Shown: positions 24,358 to 32,861, counted from the stretch's first letter. The stretch: DNA of 64,000 nt from Microbacterium thalli (GCF_028737325.1 NZ_JAQZCH010000001.1:1346732-1410731); one strand, 5' to 3'. Numbers and translations: made by a program. The notes: generated from the letters alone by a model not told the origin.

Positions 24358-25038
24358 TCAGTCGCGCCAGCGATACTCGGTCTCGGGGCGGCCCGGGGTG
24401 CCGTAGCGCTGCGCGCGTTCGGCGCGGCCGCCGTCGGCGAGGTGCTCGAGGTAGCGGCGGGCGGCGACGCGCGACAGCCCGAGCGATGCGGCGGCCTCAC
24501 GGGCCGAGAGCACCCCGGCGGAGCGCAGGGCGGCGGTCACCCGCTCGAGCGTCTCGGGCGCCAACCCCTTCGGCACCGGGGCTGTGACCGGCCGCAGCGC
24601 GCCGAGCATGGCGTCGATCTCGGCCTGCGTCGCCGCGCCCGTGGTCTCGCTCGCCCGTTCGCGATATCGCGCGTACTGCGTCATCCGCTCCTGGAACATC
24701 GCGAACGTGAACGGCTTGACGAGGTAGTGCATCGCCCCGAGTCCGACCGCCTGGCGCACGACGTCGGCGTCGCGCACCGACGTGATCGCGATGACGTCGA
24801 CGGTGCGGGCGCGGGCGCGCAGGTGCCGCAGCACGTCGAGTCCGGAGCCGTCCGGCATCGTCATGTCGAGCAGCACGAGGTCGATCTCGGGCGCCCGTGG
24901 GCCGTCGAGCAACGCGCTGAGCGCGGACCGCGCGCCCGCGCATTCGCCCACGACCTGGAACCCCTCGAGTCCTTCGACGTAGTGGCGGTGCAGGTCGAGG
25001 GTGAGGGCTTCGTCATCGACGAGCAGCACGCCGATCAT
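24358..25038 (-). CDS. CitB/DcuR-family response regulator
   Basis: 226 residues. Receiver domain 1-125 with VDDE (7-10), phosphoacceptor Asp58 (VLLDMTMPDGSG) and Lys in MHYLVKPF. The C-terminal region has a winged-helix DNA-binding domain (VLSAREAAASLGLSRVAARRYLEHLADGGRAE). This architecture is that of CitB/DpiA/DcuR regulators of carboxylate uptake. Its start overlaps the kinase stop (ATGA). It very likely controls dctA, which is divergent from the kinase. Confidence 0.93.
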   Translation of the reverse strand: MIGVLLVDDEALTLDLHRHYVEGLEGFQVVGECAGARSALSALLDGPRAPEIDLVLLDMTMPDGSGLDVLRHLRARARTVDVIAITSVRDADVVRQAVGLGAMHYLVKPFTFAMFQERMTQYARYRERASETTGAATQAEIDAMLGALRPVTAPVPKGLAPETLERVTAALRSAGVLSAREAAASLGLSRVAARRYLEHLADGGRAERAQRYGTPGRPETEYRWRD

Positions 25039-26300
25039 GCGTTCCTCCGGGGCAGGACGACGCGGAACGTCGTGGGTTCGGGTGCGAAGGCGAGTGAGCC
25101 GCCCGCGTCATCGACGATGGCCGACACGAGCGCGAGCCCGACGCCGCGTCCCTCGGCGCCCGCGGGCTTGGTCGAGAACCCGTGCTCGAAGATGCGCCGC
25201 TCGAGCTCGGGCGGCACACCCGCTCCCGAGTCGGAGACACTGATCTCGAGCTCGTCGTCCGTCGTCCGCGTCATCCGCACCTCCACCCATCGTGGTTCGG
25301 AGCCGCTCGCGGCGGCGTCGAGGGCGTTGTCGATCAGGTTCCCCACCACCGACACCGCGTCGACGGGGGTGAGGACCGAGCGCGGAGCGTCAGGCTCGAT
25401 GTGCGAGCGCCACCGGATGCCGCGCTCCTTCGCCTGCGACGCTTTGCCCAGCAGCAGCGCGCCGACGGTCGGGTCGCCGTCGCGGCGTGCGGCCACCTGA
25501 TCGACGAGCACCTGGCTCTGGCGCGACGTCTCGGCGAGGATCTCGATCGCCTCGGCCGTGCGACCGAGCTCGAGCAGCGCGATGGCGGTGTGCATGCGGT
25601 TCCCGTGCTCGTGGGTCTGCGCCCGCAGCGCCTCGCCGAGCGTGCGCAGCGACTCGAACGACGACACCGCGTCGCGGATCGCCCCCGCCGGCAGGTCGCC
25701 GGTGACCTGGCGAGTGGCGCGGCGGGCGACGACGGCGCCGACGAGGCCGGCGACGAGCAGGGCCGCGGCGATGCCGGCGACCACAAGCAGACGAGGGCCG
25801 AGGGTTGCGGTGATGCTGCCGATCGTGACGCCGACCGACACCCAGCCGACGATCCGGTCGTTCCGCTCGACCGGGACGATCGTGCGCACCGAAGGGCCGA
25901 GCGTGCCGGTGAACTCCTCGGTGAGCGCTGCCGGTTCCGCGGGGATCGAGCCGAGATACGGTTCGCCGATCCGCTCGCGGTCGCGGTGCGTGATGCGGAT
26001 GCCGTCCGGGTCCATGATCGTGACGAAGTCCACGCGCGCGTCGACGATGACCTGTTCGACCTGCGGTTGCAGCAGCGCGGATGCGGCCGCGGCGTCGTCG
26101 TCGGCGAGGGCGTCGGCGACCTGCGCGGTGTCGGCGACGGTCTGCGCGACGGCCTGCGTGACCCGCTCGGCCTGCGCACGGGCGGTGCGTTGCCCGTCGA
26201 CGATCAGGATGCCGGCGATCGCGAGGCTGAGCACGGCCACGGCGACCGTGACGGCCACGAACACGAGTGACGCCGCGCTGCGGCTGCGTCTGGGCGCCAT
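25035..26300 (-). CDS. CitA/DcuS-family sensor histidine kinase
   Basis: 421 residues. Span near 12-34, an extracytoplasmic PDC/PAS-like sensor (DARVDFVTIMDPDGIRITHRDRERIGEPYLG ... IVPVERNDRIVGWVSVGVTI), a second span near 175-198, a linker, then the family-specific dimerisation box THEHGNRMHTAIALLELG with phosphoacceptor His230, and ATPase domain (LIDNALDAA, SDSGAGVPPELERRIFEHGFSTKP, GRGVGLALV). ATG 26300 is chosen for the signal-anchor start and GGGAGGGGCG upstream. It senses an external C4-dicarboxylate or citrate-like ligand; neighbour dctA supports dicarboxylates. Confidence 0.93.
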   Translation of the reverse strand: MAPRRSRSAASLVFVAVTVAVAVLSLAIAGILIVDGQRTARAQAERVTQAVAQTVADTAQVADALADDDAAAASALLQPQVEQVIVDARVDFVTIMDPDGIRITHRDRERIGEPYLGSIPAEPAALTEEFTGTLGPSVRTIVPVERNDRIVGWVSVGVTIGSITATLGPRLLVVAGIAAALLVAGLVGAVVARRATRQVTGDLPAGAIRDAVSSFESLRTLGEALRAQTHEHGNRMHTAIALLELGRTAEAIEILAETSRQSQVLVDQVAARRDGDPTVGALLLGKASQAKERGIRWRSHIEPDAPRSVLTPVDAVSVVGNLIDNALDAAASGSEPRWVEVRMTRTTDDELEISVSDSGAGVPPELERRIFEHGFSTKPAGAEGRGVGLALVSAIVDDAGGSLAFAPEPTTFRVVLPRRNA

Positions 26301-26452
26301 CGCCCCTCCCTCTCTCGCGTCGTCGCGGGTGCGCTGCTCGCGCTCCGCGACCAATACGACCACAAATCGGACGCGGACGAGAACCGGCGGAAGCTGAGGG
26401 GGACCGACAGAGGCGTCGGCCACGGACAACGACTGTTCACCTGGAGAAGACC

Positions 26453-27901
26453 ATGGCTCTCACATCATCCTTCCGCCTTCCGGGCTACAACTTCCGCCGA
26501 GGCAAGCAGGCCTGGGACAAGCACACCTGGCTGTACGTCTCGGTGATCCTCGCCGTCGTGCTCGGCGCCGTCGTCGGTCTGCTGTGGCCGACGTTCGCGG
26601 TCGGGCTCGAGCCGCTCGGCAAGGGCTTCGTCAGCCTCATCAAGATGATGATCGCCCCGATCATCTTCTGCACGATCGTCGTCGGCGTCGGTTCGATCGC
26701 CAAGGCGGCCACGGTGGGCCGGATCGGCGGCCTGGCCCTGCTGTACTTCATGGTCATGTCGACCTTCGCCCTCGCGATCGGGCTGGTGGTGGGCAACATC
26801 ATCCACCCCGGCGAGGGTCTGAACATGCAGAGCGCCACCTACGACGCCGGCACCGCAGCCGAGGCGAAGTCGACGACGGACTTCATCCTCGGCATCATCC
26901 CGACGACGTTCTTCTCGGCCTTCACGGGCGAGAGCGTGCTGCAGGTGCTGTTCATCGCGCTGCTGGTCGGGTTCGCGCTGCAGGGGCTCGGCAAGAAGGG
27001 CGAGCCGATCATGAACGCCGTGAAGTACCTGCAGACGCTCGTCTTCCGCATCCTCGGCATGATCCTGTGGCTCGCGCCCATCGGAGCCTTCGGCGCCATC
27101 GCGGCGGTGGTCGGCAAGACGGGTGTCGCAGCCATCGTGAGCCTGGGCGTGCTGATGATCGCGTTCTACATCACCTGCATCATCTTCATCGTCGCGGTGC
27201 TCGGCAGCATCCTGTACGCCGTCGCCCGGGTCAACATCTTCAGCCTCATGAAGTACCTCGCGCGGGAGTACCTGCTGATCGTCGGCACCTCGTCGAGCGA
27301 GTCGGCACTGCCGCGACTGATTGCGAAGATGGAGCACCTGGGTGTGTCGAAGCCCGTCGTGGGCATCACGGTTCCCACCGGCTACTCGTTCAACCTGGAC
27401 GGCACGGCGATCTACCTCACGATGGCGTCGCTGTTCATCGCCGCGGGCATGGGTGCGCCGATGTCGATCCCGGAGCAGATCGGGCTGCTCGTGTTCATGA
27501 TCATCGCGTCGAAGGGCGCCGCGGGCGTCACCGGCGCAGGCCTCGCGACGCTGGCCGGTGGTCTGCAGGCCTACCGTCCCGACCTCGTCAACGGCGTCGG
27601 CGTGATCGTCGGCATCGACCGGTTCATGTCGGAGGGCCGCGCGCTGACGAACTTCACCGGCAACGCCGTCGCCACCGTCCTCATCGGAACCTGGACGCGC
27701 GAGTTCAACCGCGAGCAGGCGCGTGCCGTGCTCAGCGGACAGCACCCCTTCGACGAGTCGACACTGACGGGCCACGGACACGACGGGATGTCGGACGACA
27801 CCGGCGCCGTCAACACCCAGGGCCTCGAGGAAGCGGCGCTCACCGAAGCCACCGCCAAGGAGGAGCGCGCCCGCCAGCGCCGCGCAGCCGCAAGCCGCTG
27901 A
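26453..27901 (+). CDS. dctA: C4-dicarboxylate:cation symporter DctA
   Basis: 482 residues of the DAACS glutamate/dicarboxylate family. Signature regions: FVSLIKMMIAPIIFCTIVVGVGS, the Ser-rich loop GTSSSESALPRL, NLDGTAIYLTMASLFIA, and SKGAAGVTGAGLATLAGGL. It imports succinate, fumarate and malate with protons or sodium. ATG 26453 is 8 bases after GGAGAAG. The C-terminal about 45 residues are cytoplasmic and charged. The stop codon TGA is part of the first unit of an 8-bp tandem array. Divergent from the CitA/CitB-type system that probably induces it. Confidence 0.95.
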   Translation: MALTSSFRLPGYNFRRGKQAWDKHTWLYVSVILAVVLGAVVGLLWPTFAVGLEPLGKGFVSLIKMMIAPIIFCTIVVGVGSIAKAATVGRIGGLALLYFMVMSTFALAIGLVVGNIIHPGEGLNMQSATYDAGTAAEAKSTTDFILGIIPTTFFSAFTGESVLQVLFIALLVGFALQGLGKKGEPIMNAVKYLQTLVFRILGMILWLAPIGAFGAIAAVVGKTGVAAIVSLGVLMIAFYITCIIFIVAVLGSILYAVARVNIFSLMKYLAREYLLIVGTSSSESALPRLIAKMEHLGVSKPVVGITVPTGYSFNLDGTAIYLTMASLFIAAGMGAPMSIPEQIGLLVFMIIASKGAAGVTGAGLATLAGGLQAYRPDLVNGVGVIVGIDRFMSEGRALTNFTGNAVATVLIGTWTREFNREQARAVLSGQHPFDESTLTGHGHDGMSDDTGAVNTQGLEEAALTEATAKEERARQRRAAASR

Positions 27902-27989
27902 GTCGCTGAGTCGCTGAGCGGCAGAGTCGCTGAGCGGCAGAGGCGCTGAGTCGCAGGCTCGCTGAGCCGCTAGGCCGCTAGGCCGCTCG
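27894..27989. repeat. 8-bp degenerate tandem repeat, 12 units
   Basis: Twelve consecutive octamers with consensus GTCGCTGA (variants GCCGCTGA, GCGGCAGA, GGCGCTGA, GTCGCAGG, CTCGCTGA, GCCGCTAG, GCCGCTCG). The first unit overlaps the last dctA codons and supplies its TGA stop; the remainder is noncoding. The 8-bp period is not a codon multiple. It looks like slippage-prone microsatellite DNA and lies 87 bases from the 3' end of the HNH gene. Confidence 0.85.
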
Positions 27990-28075
27990 ACGGTCGCGGG
28001 TCCGAGGAATCGGATGCCGCGGCCGTCGGCTTTCTGCGCGCGGAGGATCGCCGACCCGCGGCGTCGAACCGAAGC

Positions 28076-29530
28076 TCAGAACGGTGGTGGCGATTCGGCG
28101 GGAACCCGCGGGACTCCCGGTTGCCTCATCGTCCGCGGCGGATCGGCCGCGATCGTGAACGCGACCACGGGCGGGGGTGCGTCTTCGCGGTAGACCCTCC
28201 CGGTGGGCGAGGTCCACACGAGCCTTCCGCCGTGCAGCTGTCTCACGCGCCATCGAGTGTGGTGTTTGACGTCGTGGGGTCGTTTGCAGAGGTGGGCGAG
28301 GTTGCCGACGTGCGTGGGTCCGCCGTCGGAGGCGGCGTGGGTGTGGTCGATTTCGCAGCGGATGGCGGGTTGCCGGCATCCGGGGAACCGGCAGTGCCGG
28401 TCTCTTGCTCGCAGCAGCCGGCGCATGGCGGCGGTGGGTTGGTACGTGTCGCATTCCAGGACGGTTCCGGTGACGGGGTGGGTGAGGAGCCGGTCCCAGG
28501 CGGTGTTGTCGCCGGCGAGTTCGCGGGCGGTGGCTGCGTCGATGGGGGAGCGGCCCACGAGCTCGGCCGGCCCGTCGTCCTCACCGGTCAGGGTGAGCGC
28601 GGACACGACGACCTGCACCTTCGCGCGGATCGCCCCGAGCCCACCGTTTCCGTCGTCGTCGGCCGGGGGGTCGAGCGCGGGCGTTCCCGCGAGCAGCAGA
28701 TCGGCGAACACGTCGGCACGAACCTGGTCGATGCTGCGGGTATCCGCCGCGAACGACGAGCCGTTAGGTGCGTCGGCGTCGGCGTCGGCGTCTGCGTCTG
28801 CGTCTGCGTCGGCTTCGGCTTCGGCGGCCGCGTCGCCCGCGTCCGCTCCCGCCGCATCCGCCCGCGGGCGGGCGTCGATGATCTCCCGTGCCTGTCGAGT
28901 CAGCCGGTCGACGACGCCCTCGGCGATCACGGTGGGCAGTGTCGCGATGAGGTCGGACATCCCGTCCGGCCCCGGCTGCACGCGCACGCACCGCCCCGCC
29001 GCGGCGGCCTCGTGCCGCTCCGTGAACGACCGCGGATGCAACCTCTCCGCCACGTGCACCAGGGCATCCCGCACGCGGTTGGGCGTCTCACCCTCGCACC
29101 GCTCGATCGCGACCCGCTCGAACTCTCCGCGCACCTCGGCCGGCACGACGCACCCCGTGTCTTGGATGACCCGGACATGCCCCCGCGTGATGCGCCCGGC
29201 CTCCCAGGCATCCATCGTCGCGGGGTAGTTGTCGACGAGGTCTCGCGCTTCGTCGATGCGTCGTTGCAGCGTCCGGTCGGTCGTGACGAAGACTCCCGCG
29301 AGCTCGGCTGCGATGCTCCGCAGTGCCATCTCGCGGGCCTTGACCCGCTCGTCCGCCCTCGCCGCCTGCTGCTCCGCCAGCCGCCCCGCCGCGGCGAGCA
29401 CGCGCACCTCGCGGATCTGCACGGCGCGCGCGGCATCCGTGACACCCGCGGCGTCGGCGACGAGCTCCGTGAGCGCGGCGATGTCCGCGTCGCTCCCGAT
29501 CCCGCTACCGACCCGGTTATTCGAAGACAT
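28076..29530 (-). CDS. DUF222 / HNH endonuclease (13E12 repeat family)
   Basis: 484 residues. Residues about 20-300 are the DUF222 domain (RVLAAAGRLAEQQAARADERVKAREMALRSIAAEL, AWEAGRITRGHVRVIQDTG). The C-terminal HNH nuclease has CRFPGCRQPAIRCEIDHTHAASDGGPTHVGNLAHLCKRPHDVKHH, with the Cys pair, the core Asp-His, Asn and His. A hexanucleotide expansion encodes an Asp-Ala repeat in the middle. The family occurs in multiple copies in many actinobacteria (13E12/REP elements in mycobacteria). The start codon lies inside a LexA-like palindrome at 29519-29538. Two tandem arrays bracket the gene. Biological role unknown. Confidence 0.88.
   Translation of the reverse strand: MSSNNRVGSGIGSDADIAALTELVADAAGVTDAARAVQIREVRVLAAAGRLAEQQAARADERVKAREMALRSIAAELAGVFVTTDRTLQRRIDEARDLVDNYPATMDAWEAGRITRGHVRVIQDTGCVVPAEVRGEFERVAIERCEGETPNRVRDALVHVAERLHPRSFTERHEAAAAGRCVRVQPGPDGMSDLIATLPTVIAEGVVDRLTRQAREIIDARPRADAAGADAGDAAAEAEADADADADADADADAPNGSSFAADTRSIDQVRADVFADLLLAGTPALDPPADDDGNGGLGAIRAKVQVVVSALTLTGEDDGPAELVGRSPIDAATARELAGDNTAWDRLLTHPVTGTVLECDTYQPTAAMRRLLRARDRHCRFPGCRQPAIRCEIDHTHAASDGGPTHVGNLAHLCKRPHDVKHHTRWRVRQLHGGRLVWTSPTGRVYREDAPPPVVAFTIAADPPRTMRQPGVPRVPAESPPPF
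28770..28830. repeat. GCGTCN hexanucleotide repeat inside the HNH gene
   Basis: Runs of GCGTCG and GCGTCT (minus-strand GACGCC, GACGCA) give an alternating Asp-Ala tract of about eight dipeptides, with GCTTCG variants giving Glu-Ala at one end. The period is a codon multiple, so length changes keep the frame. It joins the DUF222 and HNH parts as a flexible acidic linker. Confidence 0.75.
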
Positions 29531-29538
29531 GTTCGAAT
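29519..29538. promoter_or_regulatory. LexA/SOS-box-like palindrome over the HNH gene start
   Basis: ATTCGAA (29519-29525) and TTCGAAT (29532-29538) are exact complements around six bases. The core TCGAAG-ACAT-GTTCGA (29521-29536) matches the actinobacterial SOS box TCGAAC-N4-GTTCGA at 11 of 12 fixed positions. The ATG of the HNH gene is within the N4 centre, so bound repressor would block transcription start or translation. Binding by LexA is inferred. Confidence 0.65.
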
Positions 29539-29657
29539 GATGTCATGGACCTCCGACATCGGCCTCGGCCCGGGCCGTGCCACGATCCGGTGGCCGCTGG
29601 CCCGCGGCCTCGCCACATGCCGCGATGCTGGTGCTCCCTGCCTGAGCCGGCAACACG

Positions 29658-29801
29658 CGTCGTTCGCACCGCCCGTCGTTCCCACCGCCCGTCGTTCGCA
29701 CCGCCCGTCGTTCGCACCGCCCGTCGTTCGCACCGCCCGTCGTTCGCACCGCCCGTCGTTCCCACCGCCCGTCGTTCCCACCGCCCGTCGTTCCCACCGC
29801 G
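29658..29801. repeat. 16-bp tandem repeat, 9 units
   Basis: Nine head-to-tail copies of CGTCGTTCGCACCGCC with no spacers. Only position 9 varies (G or C), giving the order G-C-G-G-G-G-C-C-C; the last unit ends in G. The array lies 127 bases upstream of the HNH gene and just ahead of the exported FKBP gene, in a noncoding stretch (29531-29884) that holds nothing else recognisable apart from the operator above. Confidence 0.95.
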
Positions 29802-29884
29802 CACTCCTCCGCGGCGTTCTCAGCCGCCGCTGAACGTCATGCGAGAGGATGGAGTCTTCCTTTCCCCGATCGAAGAGGTCACTC

Positions 29885-30859
29885 GTGCGTCTGCGCCCGC
29901 TCGCCGCTCTGTCCGTCGTCGCCGTGTCGGCGCTCGCACTCGCCGGTTGCGCCGGCGGGGGAGAGCCCACGGAGACGCCCAGCCCGGACGCCTCCGGCTC
30001 GTCGCAGTGCCTCGTCGACGCCCAGCCGGGCGACGCGTCGAACAGCATCGAGGTCGAGGGTTCGGCGCCCGACCTGACGGCGACCGTGACGCCGGGCATC
30101 GAGCCGGCGGACATCGAGCGCACGCTGACGGCCGAGGGTGACGGCGACGAGCTCGTCGCGGGCGACCTCGTGTCGGGCGCGTACGCGATCTACGACGGCG
30201 CGACCGGCGAGCAGCTCGAGTCGTCGGCCACGACCTCTCCCGACGACTCCGGCCTCGTGCCGATCCTGCTCGACCCGCAGCAGTACTCCGTCTTCGTGGC
30301 GGCACTCGAGTGCGCGCCGCTCGGGTCGACCGCCGCGCTCGCGATCCCCGGCTCGGCGTTCGGCGAGGGTCGCACCTCCGTCGTCGTCGTGGCGGAAGGC
30401 GTCGAGAAGCTCGACACCCGCGCCACCGGTGACGAGCAGGAGCCCGTCGAGGGGATGCCGGCGGTCGAGCTCGGCGAGAACGGCGCGCCGACCATCACGA
30501 TCCCCGAGGGCGACGCCCCCACCGAGGTGCAGCTGGCGAACCTGAAGACCGGTGACGGTGCAACCGTCGGCGCGGGCGACACCGCGTTCGTGCAGTACAC
30601 CGGCGTGAAGTGGTCCGACGGCACGGTCTTCGACTCGAGCTGGGACCGCGGCCAGCCCGCGGCCTTCCCGACCAACGGTGTCGTCGCCGGCTTCCAGCAG
30701 GCGCTCGAGGGGCAGCAGGTCGGCTCGCAGGTGCTCGTCGTGATCCCGCCGGCAGCGGGGTACGGCGCGCAGGAGGGCAGCGAGCTCCAGAACGAGACGC
30801 TCGTGTTCGTCGTCGACATCCTCGGCGTCCAGCGCACCCCGGTTCCCGCCGCCGGCTGA
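29885..30859 (+). CDS. FKBP-type peptidyl-prolyl isomerase lipoprotein
   Basis: 324 residues. Signal MRLRPLAALSVVAVSALALAGC with lipobox LAGC, then a Thr/Pro/Ser-rich linker. Two FKBP-like halves follow: a first degenerate one (about residues 85-180: DELVAGDLVSGAYAIYDGATGEQLESS, SVFVAALECAPLGSTAALAIPGSAFGEG) lacking most pocket residues, and a canonical one (about 230-312: TAFVQYTGVKWSDGTVFDSSWDRGQPAAF, FQQALEGQQVGSQVLVVIPPAAGYG). It assists folding of exported proteins outside the membrane. GTG 29885 is preferred for the signal peptide and AGAGG upstream; ATG 29849 would add 12 residues. Confidence 0.9.
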   Translation: MRLRPLAALSVVAVSALALAGCAGGGEPTETPSPDASGSSQCLVDAQPGDASNSIEVEGSAPDLTATVTPGIEPADIERTLTAEGDGDELVAGDLVSGAYAIYDGATGEQLESSATTSPDDSGLVPILLDPQQYSVFVAALECAPLGSTAALAIPGSAFGEGRTSVVVVAEGVEKLDTRATGDEQEPVEGMPAVELGENGAPTITIPEGDAPTEVQLANLKTGDGATVGAGDTAFVQYTGVKWSDGTVFDSSWDRGQPAAFPTNGVVAGFQQALEGQQVGSQVLVVIPPAAGYGAQEGSELQNETLVFVVDILGVQRTPVPAAG

Positions 30860-30899
30860 GGCGGCGGGTCGGGCTCGGGGCCTCCGGGCGACGAACGCC

Positions 30900-30905
30900 T
30901 AGGCT
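30900..30905 (+). promoter_or_regulatory. Leaderless-type -10 box of dxr
   Basis: TAGGCT, 6 bases ahead of the ATG at 30912, no Shine-Dalgarno sequence between. Confidence 0.5.
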
Positions 30906-30911
30906 GACGGC

Positions 30912-31997
30912 ATGCGTCGCGTCCTCATCCTCGGCTCCACCGGATCGATCGGAACGCAGGCGCTCGACGTCATCGACGCCAACCGCGACCGGTTCGCCGT
31001 CGTGGGCCTGGCCGCTGGCTCGAACGGCGGGCTGCTCGCCGAGCAAGCGGCACGGTTCGGCGTGCGCGAGACGGCTCTCGGCGCCATCGACGCGGAGCGC
31101 CTGGTGCGCGATGTCGACGCGGATGTCGTGCTCAACGGCATCACGGGATCGGTGGGGCTCGGGCCGACGCTCGCGGCCCTCGAAACCGGTCGGATCCTCG
31201 CCCTGGCGAACAAGGAGTCGCTGATCGTGGGCGGCGAGCTCGTGACCTCGCTCGCCCGGCCCGGCCAGATCGTGCCCGTCGACTCCGAGCACTCCGCGAT
31301 CGCGCAGGCGTTGCGTGCGGGTGAGCACACCGAGGTGCGACGGCTCGTGCTGACGGCATCCGGGGGCCCGTTCCGGGGTCGCGGCCGCAACGAGCTCGTC
31401 GATGTGACCCCGACCGAAGCCCTCGCGCATCCCACGTGGGACATGGGCCGGGTGGTGACGACGAACTCCGCGACGCTCGTCAACAAGGGCCTCGAGGTGA
31501 TCGAGGCTCATCTGCTGTTCGGTATCGGCTACGACCGCATCGACGTCGTCGTGCATCCGCAGTCGGTCGTGCACTCGATGGTCGAGTTCGTCGACGGATC
31601 GACGATCGCGCAGGCCTCGCCGCCCGACATGCGGCTTCCGATCTCGCTCGGGCTCGACTGGCCGCGCCGTGTGGCCGGCGTCGGAGCGCCGATCGACTGG
31701 ACGCGGGCGACCGCCTGGACCTTCGAACCGCTCGATGGCGAGGCCTTCCCCGCCGTCGCGCTGGCGAAGAGCGTCGGGCGGGCCGGGGCGACCTACCCGG
31801 CCGTCTTCAACGCCGCGAACGAGCAGGCCGTCGAGGCCTTCCACGCCGGCGCGCTGACCTTCCCGGGCATCGTCGAGACGATCGAGCGCGTCGTCGACAG
31901 GCACGAGCCGCCGACCGAGCTCAGCCGCGAGAGCCTCGCCGCGGCGGAGTCGTGGGCGCGGTCAGCGGCGGATCGCGCGATCGCCGCGGCATCCTGA
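30912..31997 (+). CDS. dxr: 1-deoxy-D-xylulose 5-phosphate reductoisomerase
   Basis: 361 residues. Converts DXP to MEP with NADPH, the committed step of the non-mevalonate isoprenoid route. Visible: NADPH-binding [19 protein letters not shown] at the N-terminus, [28 protein letters not shown] (metal-binding Asp-x-Glu), [16 protein letters not shown], and [18 protein letters not shown]. Slightly shorter than E. coli Dxr (398). In many actinobacteria rseP and ispG follow dxr closely; here 6.4 kb of other genes intervene. Confidence 0.97.
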   Translation: MRRVLILGSTGSIGTQALDVIDANRDRFAVVGLAAGSNGGLLAEQAARFGVRETALGAIDAERLVRDVDADVVLNGITGSVGLGPTLAALETGRILALANKESLIVGGELVTSLARPGQIVPVDSEHSAIAQALRAGEHTEVRRLVLTASGGPFRGRGRNELVDVTPTEALAHPTWDMGRVVTTNSATLVNKGLEVIEAHLLFGIGYDRIDVVVHPQSVVHSMVEFVDGSTIAQASPPDMRLPISLGLDWPRRVAGVGAPIDWTRATAWTFEPLDGEAFPAVALAKSVGRAGATYPAVFNAANEQAVEAFHAGALTFPGIVETIERVVDRHEPPTELSRESLAAAESWARSAADRAIAAAS

Positions 31998-32028
31998 CCC
32001 CGGGCGCACCCACCCGGCGCGCCCGGGG
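31998..32028. terminator. Bidirectional terminator between dxr and pflA
   Basis: CCCCGGGCGC (31998-32007) pairs exactly with 32019-32028 around an 11-base loop. It starts at the dxr stop and faces the convergent pflA gene. Confidence 0.65.
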
Positions 32029-32043
32029 CGTGTCATGTCGGTG

Positions 32044-32856
32044 TCAGTACACGGTGAGGCCGCGCGCGGCGAACTGCGCGCGCACGTGGGCGACGAGTCC
32101 GGCATCGGGCGTCTCGCGTCCGGCCAGGGGATAGGGGATGCCGAGGCGCTCCCATTTCGACGTGCCCATCTGATGGAACGGCAGCACCTCGACCCGCTGC
32201 ACGTTGGACCATCTCGCGACGATGTCGGCGACGGCATCCACGTTCTCGGGGGCGTCGGTCAGGCCGGGGACGAGCACGAAGCGGATCCACGCCGGCACAC
32301 CGCGCGCGGCGAGGCGGTCGCCGAAGTCGAGCGTCGGCTGCAGTTCGCGGCCGGTCACCTCGCGGTAGGTCTCGGGAAGGCCGGACTTGACGTCCAGCAG
32401 CACCAGCGACAGGTCGTCGAGCAGGGCGTCGGATGCCGCGCGGCCGAGGTTGCCGGAGGTGTCGATCGCGACGTGGACGCCGAGGTCGGCCGCGGCCCGC
32501 GCGAGCCGCGTGACGAACGCGGCCTGCTGCAGCGGCTCGCCGCCGGAGATCGTCAGCCCGCCGCCCGTCGCCCGGAAGACCGGCAGGTAGCGGCGGATGC
32601 GAGCGAGGATGTCGTCGAGGGCCGTCAGCTCGCCGTCGCGCTGCCGCCACGTGTCGGGGTTGTGGCAGTACTGGCAGCGCAGCGGGCAGCCGGCGAGGAA
32701 GAGGGTCATCCTGGTGCCGGGACCGTCCACGGAAGTGACGAGCTCCCAGGAATGCACGCTGGCGATCTGCCCGGATCGTCGTGCGGCGAGACGATCGCGC
32801 GGGGCGTCGCACAGATCAGCGTTGCTCGGTGCACCCGGCACCAGGATGGCGGACAC
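32044..32856 (-). CDS. pflA: Pyruvate formate-lyase activating enzyme
   Basis: 270 residues, a radical SAM enzyme that installs the glycyl radical on PflB. The cluster-binding motif is FLAGCPLRCQYCHNPDTW (Cys-x3-Cys-x2-Cys). Other landmarks: SVDGPGTRMTLFLAGC, GGLTISGGEPLQQAAF, DTSGNLG, LLDVKSG, and FHQMGTSKWERLG. GTG 32856 lies 5 bases after the pflB stop; the N-terminal about 28 residues before the radical SAM core are extra compared with E. coli PflA. Anaerobic enzyme; co-translated with pflB. Confidence 0.94.
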   Translation of the reverse strand: MSAILVPGAPSNADLCDAPRDRLAARRSGQIASVHSWELVTSVDGPGTRMTLFLAGCPLRCQYCHNPDTWRQRDGELTALDDILARIRRYLPVFRATGGGLTISGGEPLQQAAFVTRLARAAADLGVHVAIDTSGNLGRAASDALLDDLSLVLLDVKSGLPETYREVTGRELQPTLDFGDRLAARGVPAWIRFVLVPGLTDAPENVDAVADIVARWSNVQRVEVLPFHQMGTSKWERLGIPYPLAGRETPDAGLVAHVRAQFAARGLTVY

Positions 32857-32861
32857 GGGAC

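Noticed and set aside
29658..29801. Possible CRISPR array
   Set aside because: Units are 16 bp and directly abutting with no spacers, and there are no cas genes; it is a simple tandem repeat.
29517..29804. Open frames of Arg/Gly/Thr repeats over the 16-bp array
   Set aside because: They are only the translation of the tandem repeat; no ribosome site, and a 16-bp period changes frame with every unit.
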